From: CAWCCP01 sp963701245 | GTDB taxonomy: Bacteria; Patescibacteriota; Saccharimonadia; Saccharimonadales; UBA4665 | Direction: 5' to 3' | DNA: 64,000 nt | Assembly (NCBI GenBank): GCA_963701245.1 | Contig: OY969576.1 | Coordinates: 930,001 to 994,000, forward strand | Part shown: piece by piece, positions 44,497 to 52,814 of the stretch | Layout of the letters: every line of letters begins with the position of its first letter | Numbering within the stretch: position 1 is the stretch's first letter | Notes under the pieces: model-generated | Seen by the model: the letters and a program-made list of their open reading frames with translations, nothing else | Told to the model about the DNA's origin: nothing | Database searches by the model: none | Made by a program: the position numbers and the translations under genes

Positions 44497-46200
44497 ATGT
44501 TGGAAAAATCTCACTTGATACTCAAAAAAATCAAGCGACACAGGTCTATAGTATTGGCGCTTGTAGTTATGGTGGCTTTTGCAGCTGCCGGCTCCTATTT
44601 TCTGTTCAACAGTCACGCAGATTCAGTTACCTCAGGATCAATCGTATCCGGTTACTCGGGTGACTGTCTTGATGATCCTGGAAATAGCGCAACAGTTAAC
44701 ACAGCAGTTGTCATAGCACATTGCGCAATCTCACCCGCCGGTCAGGATTGGGAAGATTGGAGCGATTACACGATTCAGATTAATGGACTGTGTCTTGGGA
44801 CCTCCGGTGAAAGCACGACTCAGGGTGACAAAGTAGTCCTCTTAAACTGTGAAGGTGTCAGCGTCGAACAATGGACAGAAGAGTCAAATGGCGTTCTCGT
44901 CAACCTGGGAGCCGAGAAATGCTTAACAGCAGCCTCCTCAGCATCGGGCGCACTGCTGACTATTACGACATGCAGTGTGTCGCCACCCCAGAGTCAATTA
45001 TGGAGCGGGGGTTTGACAGGTGGCACTCCACCACCACCTTGTCCTAGCGGATATACCGGAACATATCCGAATTGCACTGTCCCGCCGTGTCCGAGCGGAT
45101 ATACGGGCACGTACCCAAACTGTACTCCGCCGCCGTGTCCTTCTGGTTACACAGGCACCTATCCGAATTGTACTCCGCCACCCTGCCCTAGCGGATATAC
45201 CGGTACCTATCCGAATTGTAAAGCACCTCCGTGTCCAAGTGGTGATACCGGTACCTACCCAAACTGTAACGTGCCACCATGCCCGAGTGGTTACACAGGC
45301 ACCTATCCGAATTGTACTCCGCCTGGCGGAGGAGGAGGTGGCAGTAGTACCGGTGGAGGTGGCGGAAGCAGTACTGGAGGAGGCGGCGGAAGTGCTACGG
45401 GTGGAGGCTCTGGTACCGGTGGAGGTGGCTCCTATACTTCAGGTTCATTTACTTCAGGCGGCTCAAATACTAGTAGCGGTTCTCAAACTGCGAGCGGTTC
45501 AAGCACCTCAGGCAGTTCAACTATTAGCGTGACAGGCGTTTCGGTTACCCCTATTGCTGCAAACTCCTCTATAAAACCAGTTATTAAAAACCTTAGGATC
45601 AGTAATATCACTAGTAATTCAGCTGATATATCATGGGAAATCAACACCAAATCGGCTTATATACTAAAGTTCGGATCAGATAAGACAAACCTGCAACATA
45701 CCAAAAAATTCTCAAATGGTGATTCCTATATCACCGTAAAGTTAAGTTCCTTAAAATCAGGTCAAACAATCTACATATCGCTTACTCCCAGCAACGGTAA
45801 GCTTATTGGGAAAACCCAGTTAACATCGTTTAAAACTTCGAGCACGAACATACTAGGGCCTATCGTAATAACTTTAATATTTCTGATCTTGATTGGGCTT
45901 ATCGCCTTTGTTTTCATCCGAAATAAACTCTATGGACCATCTGCTGCGGCTCCGGCAAATCCGGCAAACTATAGCTATGCCCCACCACCCCCTGTAGTTG
46001 CGCCAACTCAACAGCCAACAGGACCAGTATTTCCCAAAGAAGATCAAGCCGCATACGACGCTCGCATCAACTGGTGGAAAAACCCTGCTTCGGGCCAAAC
46101 AGCCGGCGATAAGAAAAAGGACGAGTTTCCCGATATGTTTGCTGAAGGTCGCGCTCGACTAGATGAGGAAGAGCGTGAGCATCGACTGCCAAAGCATTGA
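44497..46200 (+). CDS. Paralogous surface lectin, different head, identical stalk, 567 aa
   Basis: Same plan as the gene at 42246: a membrane helix ending in NSHAD, a ricin-B-like head (about 45-175), six CPSGYTGTYPNC repeats, Gly/Ser hinge, FN3-like domain, anchor helix and cytoplasmic tail. The head shares few residues with that of the first gene, while the rest is identical. The head has CLDDPGNS, CLGTSGEST and CLTAASS motifs typical of ricin-B lectins. The duplicated block ends at 46204 and directly abuts the remains of a DAHP synthase gene. Head exchange on a fixed anchor could change binding specificity; this is inference. Confidence 0.75.
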   Translation: MLEKSHLILKKIKRHRSIVLALVVMVAFAAAGSYFLFNSHADSVTSGSIVSGYSGDCLDDPGNSATVNTAVVIAHCAISPAGQDWEDWSDYTIQINGLCLGTSGESTTQGDKVVLLNCEGVSVEQWTEESNGVLVNLGAEKCLTAASSASGALLTITTCSVSPPQSQLWSGGLTGGTPPPPCPSGYTGTYPNCTVPPCPSGYTGTYPNCTPPPCPSGYTGTYPNCTPPPCPSGYTGTYPNCKAPPCPSGDTGTYPNCNVPPCPSGYTGTYPNCTPPGGGGGGSSTGGGGGSSTGGGGGSATGGGSGTGGGGSYTSGSFTSGGSNTSSGSQTASGSSTSGSSTISVTGVSVTPIAANSSIKPVIKNLRISNITSNSADISWEINTKSAYILKFGSDKTNLQHTKKFSNGDSYITVKLSSLKSGQTIYISLTPSNGKLIGKTQLTSFKTSSTNILGPIVITLIFLILIGLIAFVFIRNKLYGPSAAAPANPANYSYAPPPPVVAPTQQPTGPVFPKEDQAAYDARINWWKNPASGQTAGDKKKDEFPDMFAEGRARLDEEEREHRLPKH

Positions 46201-46204
46201 TGCA
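45085..46204. repeat. 1120-bp duplicated block, copy 2
   Basis: Identical to 42873-43992. Its right end lies four bases past the lectin stop and at the truncated 5' end of the DAHP synthase remnant, so the duplication event probably removed the start of that gene. Confidence 0.9.
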
Positions 46205-46208
46205 ATAA

Positions 46209-46988
46209 CGCTTTGGCCAGCAGCCGATTGTAATTGCCGGGCCGTGTTCGGCCGAGAACGATGAGCAGATGGATATTGCCATCAACGAAGCAAAAGTGCG
46301 TGACGTTGACTTTGTTCGCTGCAACTTATGGAAGCCCCGAGACAAACCAAATTGGGATGGCCTAAAAGAAAAAGGGCTGTACTTGCTCGGCAGAGTAGCT
46401 GAGGCTGGTTTAAATCCCGGACTAGAGGTCATGGTTCCAGACCATATCACAATGGCTCTTGGTGCAACATTACCTCACATGAAAGAAAATGGTAAATTAC
46501 TGGTCTGGCTTGGGGCTCGAAATCAGAATCATTTTCTGCAGCGAGAGATTTCCCGCATTGCTGCTGAAGACGAACATGTCGTATTAATGATCAAGAATCA
46601 GCCTTGGCCAAATGATCCGCACTGGGAAGGAATCGTTGATCATGTGCTTGACGTTGGTTTCCCTAGGAAACGTTTACTCAACTGTTATCGAGGCATGGCA
46701 CCCTCACTTCATGATGATAATCCGATAGGGCTTAGAAATTTGGTTGATTTCGATTCTGCAATGAGAATGAAAGAATAGACCGGTATACCAATGCTTTTTG
46801 ATCCATCGCATACCGGTGGGACTGTGCCGAACGTTTATGCAATGGCCGAACAAAGCTCTACTTATAATTTTGATGGAATGATAATCGAAGTACATCACGA
46901 CCCCGAACATACCTTAACGGATAGCAGACAACAAGTTACTTGGCAGCAATTTGATGAAATTGTAGCGAAAATGCAACACGCAAGCTAA
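46209..46988 (+). pseudogene. DAHP synthase remnant, 5' end lost and amber stop
   Basis: Codes for a 3-deoxy-7-phosphoheptulonate synthase (PEP + erythrose-4-phosphate to DAHP, first shikimate step). PIVIAGPCSAEN, WKPRDKPN, IKNQPWP, a CYRGMAPS segment, FDPSHTGG and IIEVHHDPEHT are family motifs in order. The frame has no ATG before the GPCS motif; the first ATG (46269) lies after it. An in-frame TAG at 46776-46778 splits the gene at MKE-stop-TGIPMLFDPSH, where a Glu or similar codon is expected. Both defects point to a pseudogene. The upstream 1120-bp duplicated block ends five bases before it. aroB follows ten bases later. Confidence 0.85.
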
Positions 46989-46997
46989 GCTATACTT

Positions 46998-48080
46998 ATG
47001 CAGGATATTCATGTCGAAATTCCCGGCATCACACGGGAATATACTATTCATATAGGCAACGGTTTACGTACTCAAGTAGCTGATCTTATAGCACTTGATA
47101 AATACTCAAAAGTGTTCATTATTACCGATAATAATGTTGAAAAACTGTGGTTAGATACTTTCAGAAACGGTCTACGACGCGCTACTGAGTTAGTTGTTAT
47201 TCCAGCAGGTGAACAATCTAAGCAAATCAAAAACGTCGAACAGATCTGGTCAGTACTCCGCGAATGCTACTGTGACCGAAAAAGTTTGGTCCTCATCCTA
47301 GGCGGTGGCGTTATCGGAGATCTTGCTGCTTTTGCAGCATCAACCTATATGCGAGGTATAGACTTTGCTCACGTTCCGACAACACTATTAGCCCAAATTG
47401 ACAGTAGCATCGGAGGCAAAACAGTAATCGATTTCGATGGCATTAAAAACCTGGTTGGTACGTTTACGCAGCCTGTATCAATAATTATCGATCCCGAGGT
47501 ACTTTCATCATTACCGAAACGCGAACTGCTTGCTGGGTTTGCTGAAATGTATAAGTACGGACTCATTCGTAATGCAAACTTCTTTCACGCACTCGCCCAG
47601 AAAACACCTGATCAATTTACGAGTGAAGAAATGGTAGATTATATTGCTGAATCGGTGCGGATAAAAGTTTCTATCGTCGCGAATGATGAGCGTGAACACG
47701 GTGAGCGTAAACTAGTTAATTTCGGCCATACCGTCGGCCATGCGATCGAAGCTGTCTCATGGAAATCCGACTCACCTCTGTTGCACGGTGAAGCAATTGC
47801 TATCGGTATGATAATTGAAGCCGACCTATCGAGACAGCTCGGATACATTGCAGAATCTGATGTTGCTTATATCCGTGCAACGCTTAAAGCTGCCGGACTG
47901 CCGGTGGCACCTCCAAAGGCATCTGTTCCAGAATTATTAGAAAAAATGAACTTGGACAAAAAGTCGGAGCACGGAGTGAAAAAGTTTACGCTACTCAAAC
48001 AACTAGGCTATGCCATATATGATCAACAAGTTGACGAAAACCTATTAATTGAAACCCTACACCGCTATATGGAGGAGTAA
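46998..48080 (+). CDS. aroB: 3-Dehydroquinate synthase
   Basis: Converts DAHP to 3-dehydroquinate using NAD and a divalent metal, the second shikimate step. The 360-aa protein has the NAD-binding GGGVIGDLAAFAASTYMRG near residue 100, DSSIGGKTVID near 135, and metal ligands Glu in GFAEMYKYGL, His in NFGHTVGHAIE and His in LLHGEAIAIGM. It is intact, with full family length. The aroD gene begins two bases after its stop, with a GGAGGAG ribosome-binding site inside its end, so the two are co-transcribed. Its substrate source is doubtful because the DAHP synthase gene next door is broken. Confidence 0.95.
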   Translation: MQDIHVEIPGITREYTIHIGNGLRTQVADLIALDKYSKVFIITDNNVEKLWLDTFRNGLRRATELVVIPAGEQSKQIKNVEQIWSVLRECYCDRKSLVLILGGGVIGDLAAFAASTYMRGIDFAHVPTTLLAQIDSSIGGKTVIDFDGIKNLVGTFTQPVSIIIDPEVLSSLPKRELLAGFAEMYKYGLIRNANFFHALAQKTPDQFTSEEMVDYIAESVRIKVSIVANDEREHGERKLVNFGHTVGHAIEAVSWKSDSPLLHGEAIAIGMIIEADLSRQLGYIAESDVAYIRATLKAAGLPVAPPKASVPELLEKMNLDKKSEHGVKKFTLLKQLGYAIYDQQVDENLLIETLHRYMEE

Positions 48081-48081
48081 C

Positions 48082-48759
48082 ATGACTATTAATTATTGCC
48101 TACCGATTATGAGCAACGATCAACAAGAAGTGCTGTATGCCATTCGCTCTAGCGAACAAGACTATTACTATTTTGAGGTTTGGATCGATTACCTCAAAAG
48201 CCTTGACGATGTATTTCTTAACCAGCTCAAGGATTTTGGCCCCAGATTAGTTATAGTCTTTCGACGATTAAACCTGGAACCAATGCAATTAGCTGAAGAC
48301 ATACGACACGACATAATTCAAAAATTTAGCGGTTCACGAGTCTTAATGGATTTTGATGCCGGACAGCAATCCCAAGATTTGACATTCATTCGTGACAAAG
48401 AGTTATCGGCAAGAACGATTGTCTCCTATCACAATTATGAACATACGCCGATGATCGAAGTGCTTGAGAAGAAAGTTATGCAACTTCTGACGCATGACCC
48501 GGAAATTGTGAAATTATCCACCTATTGCCAGAGTCCGTATGATGCTATCCGTCTTTTGGAGCTCCAACAGCAGCTGAAAGCCCAAAAACTTAAGCACATT
48601 ATTCTTGGCATGGGGCCCTATGGTTACGCAACACGGGTATTTGGGACATTATGGGGAAATGAGATGATTTTTGCACCCAGTAAACTCGGGTTGGCAAGTG
48701 CTCCGAATCAGCTTACCCGAGAACAGCTAGAAGCCATTTTTAGTGCACTTACGGTCTAG
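48082..48759 (+). CDS. aroD: Type I 3-dehydroquinate dehydratase
   Basis: Removes water from 3-dehydroquinate to give 3-dehydroshikimate through a Lys Schiff base. A TIM-barrel protein of 225 residues. The general base His is in RTIVSYHNYE (near 128), and the Schiff-base Lys in DPEIVKLSTYC (near 155), with a phosphate-loop-like ILGMGPYGYATRV near 190. Start ATG 48082 is preferred: it lies five bases after the GGAGGAG in the end of aroB, whereas the longer frame from 48049 overlaps aroB without a site. Intact. No later shikimate gene is in the window. Confidence 0.88.
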   Translation: MTINYCLPIMSNDQQEVLYAIRSSEQDYYYFEVWIDYLKSLDDVFLNQLKDFGPRLVIVFRRLNLEPMQLAEDIRHDIIQKFSGSRVLMDFDAGQQSQDLTFIRDKELSARTIVSYHNYEHTPMIEVLEKKVMQLLTHDPEIVKLSTYCQSPYDAIRLLELQQQLKAQKLKHIILGMGPYGYATRVFGTLWGNEMIFAPSKLGLASAPNQLTREQLEAIFSALTV

Positions 48760-48781
48760 TGCTGTCACATACCTATGAGAA

Positions 48782-49558
48782 TTAAGGTGAGCCCAACGAT
48801 CGCGGTCGCTGTTGCAGTGATCTTTGAAAAGTAAAAAGTAAGATCTTTATCTGATTGGGTTTGAGACCTTGCTTGGTGAGTAAAGTGGTAATTTGGTCGA
48901 TTGAGTAGCCACCGTCATATAATTGTCTTGCATACTTAAAATATTCATCCACGAGTTGTAAAAAATCTACCAAATTGAATGTTCCTTCTCCTAGCACTTG
49001 ACGATAATGTAGCGATCCATCGTGCATGTCTGAATGAGGTACTGCAAGTATGTCGCTTAGTTGAATTGACGTAATTCGTTCAGGAGGAATATTCTGTAGA
49101 GCCTCCATATTGCCGTCCGTTCTTCCCCGATGCCAAGTGTCTAAAAGTAATCCGCAATTCGGCTCATCAACGTTACGAACAATATCCCATGCCGATTGAA
49201 GGCTGTTCACAGGAGACGTATATGGCATGAATTCTAATTGTACAATGAGATTATATGGCGCGCCCGGCGATATAAGTCACGAAGGTTTCGAATAATAGTT
49301 TCCGGGGTATGTCTCTCAAATACCGCAACATTGAGGTGCCTTGCACCTAGACTACCCGCCAAACGCAGCAAATGCCTCTCTTTCTCTTGATAGTCTAGTC
49401 TATTTGCCTGCTCAATCCATAAACGAAAATATTCTACTTCGAAAGCTTGCACTTTTGAGATGGTGAGCAACTTAATGATGTGAGCCTCATCAATACCGTC
49501 TTTTTGATCGTTGATAAAATCAAAGCCCTGTAACAGATCAGATGGGTTCCCCTTATGG
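48782..49558 (-). pseudogene. TIM-barrel sugar-isomerase/dehydroshikimate-dehydratase-like gene, frameshifted
   Basis: Two frames together code for a xylose-isomerase-like TIM barrel. The 5' part (49558 to about 49250) includes AGSLGARHLNVAVFE; the 3' part starts with YNLIVQLEFMPYTSP and holds GLLLDTWHRGRTDG, ITSIQLSDI and LGEGTFNLVDFL, matching the metal ligands (Glu, Asp, His) of this superfamily. The frames change between 49236 and 49262. The first barrel strand and a good start are missing. Lying convergent with aroD, it may have been a 3-dehydroshikimate dehydratase making protocatechuate; other sugar-phosphate isomerases have the same motifs. Confidence 0.7.
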
Positions 49559-49570
49559 TACTATAAGATA

Positions 49571-50224
49571 ATGTCTCATCTACTATTGGTGCGTCATGGT
49601 GAATCGGAATACAACGCCAATAATCTTTTTACCGGACTTAAAGATGTGCCCTTAACTGAAAATGGCCGACAACAAGCCTCAATTATGGCAGGGGCGATCA
49701 AGGACCTTAAGCCAGATACCGCTTATACGTCATCACTTATCCGAGCACAAGAGACTCTGAAGATTATAATGAGAACTAACAGTTGGGATTATCTTCCTGT
49801 TGTCTCTAATCCTGCCCTCAACGAGCGCGACTATGGCGATCTCACCGGGAAGAATAAACAACATATTGAAGAGCAGTTCGGCCATGACGCCTTTTTAAAA
49901 ATACGACGTGGTTGGGATCAACCAATACCAAATGGCGAAACCCTACGAATGGTGTATCGCCGAGTCGTGCTTTATTTTACTGAAGAAATTTTGCCAAACA
50001 TCAGGCATGGGCATAATATTCTTGTGGTTGCTCACGGCAACACATTGCGTGCCCTAATAAAGCATTTAGACAACCTTGACGACCTACAGGTTGAAAGTCT
50101 TGAAATGCCATTAGTTGAAATTATCGTCTACGATTATGAGGCTCGCATCGTATCAAAGCAGGTCCGCAAATTCCAGTCTAGCTTACCGTTTGTAACCGTC
50201 AACAGCACCTACCTCAAAGAGTAA
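49571..50224 (+). CDS. gpmA: 2,3-Bisphosphoglycerate-dependent phosphoglycerate mutase-like protein
   Basis: Interconverts 3- and 2-phosphoglycerate through a phosphohistidine. The 217-aa protein has the N-terminal LLLVRHGESEYNANNLFTG with the catalytic His, a conserved ERDYGDLTGKNK segment, GWDQPIPNGETL, and the second His in VVAHGNTLRALIKH. The length is short for the family but close to small members. I start it at ATG 49571, where the catalytic strand begins; the frame is open 20 codons further left without a good site. Probably part of lower glycolysis. Confidence 0.85.
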   Translation: MSHLLLVRHGESEYNANNLFTGLKDVPLTENGRQQASIMAGAIKDLKPDTAYTSSLIRAQETLKIIMRTNSWDYLPVVSNPALNERDYGDLTGKNKQHIEEQFGHDAFLKIRRGWDQPIPNGETLRMVYRRVVLYFTEEILPNIRHGHNILVVAHGNTLRALIKHLDNLDDLQVESLEMPLVEIIVYDYEARIVSKQVRKFQSSLPFVTVNSTYLKE

Positions 50225-50228
50225 TACT

Positions 50229-51347
50229 CTAAAGTCCGCCAGTGATCAGCTTGGCTGCACCAATAAGTCCACTGCGTTCTAGTATCTCAAACGTGATGAC
50301 GTCAGCCGGCACTCCGAGTTCTATCATTGCATCAACTACCATTTCCTTATAATTTGGACCCTCCCAGAATAAACCACCCTGCATAATGGCGGTAAGTTTC
50401 GTTGGCTTTCCTCGGTGTTCATAAAAGCCCGCGAACATTGCTGCCAGTAATGATGCTGACCGTTTGAATAAACCTCTTGCAATATCTCCCTCTCGAGCAA
50501 CGTTGCCATCAGCTAAAATTGCGAGTTCCTTTGTCGATTGGAGCGGTCCAGTCAACAATGTTAACTGTTCAACTAGAATATTGTAATGCTGAAACAGCGT
50601 ACCAGCGGCAACTTCTTTTTCGAACAATTGCTTACCGGCATTTGGTGAATCGGCATCGGCCCTCTTACCAGTTGAAGTTTGAGTAAAATTGTTAAAATCA
50701 GCTACCTGGGTATTGATCACTGTTTGATCGTCTAGAAAGAAGGCTAAATTTACACCAGTACCTACTATGCCGGCAAATAAATTACTACGATTGTCCTGCC
50801 GATTAATAATAGATGTGATTAAACAGACGACATCGTTTCCGACAGATACGATCACATCGCGGCCATACATTGCCTTTAAATGTTTTTCAATATCTGCTCC
50901 TACCAATTCATGCTGGAGACCAGCAAAAGCATGTCCCTTTGTCTCGCCATCTATCATTATTCCGTCAAGCTGACCTTTTGGACCTGTTTTTGGTTCAAGG
51001 GTAAAGGCAAAATTTATGCCAATCGCACAAATTATGTCGTCAACATATTGATCAATAAATCTATAGAGATCATCTATCGTCCGAAATTTATCAAATTCAC
51101 TAAATGCCTGATACTCAATGATTGAGACGGTGCCGTCTTCGTTATATCGAACAGTGGCCGTTTCGCTGTTTGTCCCACCAATTACAAAAACTTGAAATAT
51201 ACTATTTGGTTTTATGAGCGACGTACTTGGCAAAGGGTTGCGAATGAAAGGCAAACTTGATGAATGGCCACTATCAGCGGCCCTAAATTGCAAACAAAAA
51301 GCATCTCTGATATGGGTGTAATCAGGGATATCTAGAAAAGGCGGCAT
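50229..51347 (-). CDS. Hexokinase-like sugar kinase, 372 aa
   Basis: An ASKHA-fold kinase resembling the hexokinase family rather than the short bacterial ROK kinases. Phosphate 1 lies in FQVFVIGGTNSETATV (near residue 50), phosphate 2 in FAGIVGTGVNLAFF (near 190), the adenosine loop in TAIMQGGLFWEGPNY (near 325), and the C-terminal helix in RSGLIGAAKLI, close to the hexokinase SGKGAAL pattern. Likely phosphorylates glucose or another hexose in the cytoplasm. It converges with gpmA, four bases between stops, placing two carbohydrate genes side by side. Confidence 0.75.
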   Translation of the reverse strand: MPPFLDIPDYTHIRDAFCLQFRAADSGHSSSLPFIRNPLPSTSLIKPNSIFQVFVIGGTNSETATVRYNEDGTVSIIEYQAFSEFDKFRTIDDLYRFIDQYVDDIICAIGINFAFTLEPKTGPKGQLDGIMIDGETKGHAFAGLQHELVGADIEKHLKAMYGRDVIVSVGNDVVCLITSIINRQDNRSNLFAGIVGTGVNLAFFLDDQTVINTQVADFNNFTQTSTGKRADADSPNAGKQLFEKEVAAGTLFQHYNILVEQLTLLTGPLQSTKELAILADGNVAREGDIARGLFKRSASLLAAMFAGFYEHRGKPTKLTAIMQGGLFWEGPNYKEMVVDAMIELGVPADVITFEILERSGLIGAAKLITGGL

Positions 51348-51500
51348 AATGTTGTTTATTATCTGTTTTGATAACTATTCAAGCTTAGTAAATTTAAATT
51401 ATACGGTATTTCTCCGCTATATTGCGACTCCCAATTATTCACTGATAAGTAGTCGACCGCTTGCATAGGAATGAAGTTATGCTTACCATGTAAATGAGCT

Positions 51501-52208
51501 ATGGATTCAACATCCTCAATACATAAAGAAAGCAGAGATACTTGGCGAGGCACAAACATACAACTCGTGCCTTATGCAGTTATGTGTATTGTTGGCTGGT
51601 ATATATGCTTCAACTACGGTAATGTCGAACACGGTAATATTGACGATAAATTAATCGCTCTATTTGGGGTCTTTTTATTTGTTGGCTCGGCAAACTTATT
51701 TCTACGAGTGCTGACGCATAAGGTCAAAAAAGTAGTCTCTCCACATCTAGGCGCAGGTCGTGCAGATGCCATCGAGTTTGTGCTTCGGGTAGTTGGCTAT
51801 GTGGTGATCATCTTACTTACATTGCGAATGTTAGAGGTGCCAGTTGGCCGACTTCTTCTTGGTTCTGCGGTTCTAGGAATTATTTTAGGTGTTGCTGCCC
51901 AACAGGCACTGGGAAACTTTTTTGCGAGTATTGTACTGATCATTTCTCATCCATTTACCGTCGGCGAACAAATTGTCTTAAATTCCGGTTCCTTAGGTGG
52001 GAAATATACCGGACGTGTTATCGATATCGGTTTAACTCATACAAAGCTGCTCGAGGAAAGTGGTACGGTTGTCTTCCTCCCCAATACCGCGGTTCTCTCC
52101 GGTGCTGCCATTATTTCAAGTCGCCGAAAGAGAAAAACTGAAAAAGCTTCTGACACTAAACCTGCAGAAGAAAATACTGAACTGTTCGTAAAATCAGAAA
52201 CTAAGTAA
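51501..52208 (+). CDS. Small MscS-type mechanosensitive channel, 235 aa
   Basis: Releases solutes when the membrane is stretched. Three or four helices occupy residues 25-150. The pore-lining TM3 is LGIILGVAAQQALGNFFASIVLI, followed by HPFTVGEQIVLN, the hallmark of the MscS beta domain, and VIDIGLTHTKLLEESGTVVFLPN. The usual C-terminal alpha/beta domain is replaced by a short charged tail (RRKRKTEKASD), so it is a minimal form. It stands alone between the hexokinase and the MarR gene. Confidence 0.88.
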   Translation: MDSTSSIHKESRDTWRGTNIQLVPYAVMCIVGWYICFNYGNVEHGNIDDKLIALFGVFLFVGSANLFLRVLTHKVKKVVSPHLGAGRADAIEFVLRVVGYVVIILLTLRMLEVPVGRLLLGSAVLGIILGVAAQQALGNFFASIVLIISHPFTVGEQIVLNSGSLGGKYTGRVIDIGLTHTKLLEESGTVVFLPNTAVLSGAAIISSRRKRKTEKASDTKPAEENTELFVKSETK

Positions 52209-52236
52209 CTATTACAGTAAGACTGGCTGTGACTAG

Positions 52237-52734
52237 CTATTTCTTTGCAGCTTTGGCGATTTCCTTTTTAGTCAGCTCTATTGAAATTTTGTAATACTCA
52301 ACAAGGAACTCTAATTGATCAGTCGTATAATTTTTACACAAGTTTTTAAACGCTTCTCCTACCGAGAGATACTCTGTGCCTAGCGAATGACGCATTTTCT
52401 GCCCGTCAATTTTAACAATTACTTTGCGTCGATCATTTGGATCTGCTGAACGATAGACCATACCACGTTTTTCTAAACGATCTATTACACTCGTCACTGC
52501 TCCAGTCGTCAAACTGAGCCGATCGGCGAGCTGCCCGGCAGTCATCGGTCCCTCTTGCATGATTGTTGACACTGTTTTCAAATCGGTCACGGTAAAACCA
52601 TATTTGGTAGCCACGGTATGATGAAACAGCGCTGTTTCGGTACTCAGCATTTGACCAAGAAACTGTAGCTCGTTTCCAAGCGCTTCGCGTCGTTCTCGGT
52701 CATTTTTAGCAGCTTGTGGAGAAGTCCTTGACAT
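52237..52734 (-). CDS. MarR-family transcriptional regulator, 165 aa
   Basis: A winged-helix dimeric repressor. The helix-turn-helix is in GPMTAGQLADRLSLTTGAVTSVIDRLEKRGMV (about 75-105), and the wing in DPNDRRKVIVKI. It is divergent from the ABC-2 exporter operon with about 80 bp between the starts, so it probably controls that operon. It is intact. Confidence 0.92.
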   Translation of the reverse strand: MSRTSPQAAKNDRERREALGNELQFLGQMLSTETALFHHTVATKYGFTVTDLKTVSTIMQEGPMTAGQLADRLSLTTGAVTSVIDRLEKRGMVYRSADPNDRRKVIVKIDGQKMRHSLGTEYLSVGEAFKNLCKNYTTDQLEFLVEYYKISIELTKKEIAKAAKK

Positions 52735-52748
52735 AATTTATTTAGACA

Positions 52749-52763
52749 ATTAAGATAATTAAT
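52749..52763. promoter_or_regulatory. Candidate MarR operator
   Basis: ATTAA-N5-TTAAT is an imperfect palindrome between the divergent MarR and exporter genes, 15 bases beyond the MarR start. It is AT-rich and could arise by chance. TATTAT near 52772 may be a -10 for the exporter operon. Confidence 0.35.
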
Positions 52764-52814
52764 GATTAAGGTATTATACCGTGTCAGAACGTAAATTACA
52801 AGGATCACCATCTT

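Noticed and set aside
46776..46778. Recoding of UAG as an amino acid to explain the split DAHP synthase
   Set aside because: UAG ends intact genes in this window, such as adenosylhomocysteinase, and the gene also lacks a start; a pseudogene is simpler.
51359..51559. A 66-codon minus-strand frame between hexokinase and MscS
   Set aside because: It overlaps the start of MscS, has no ribosome-binding site and no recognisable domain.
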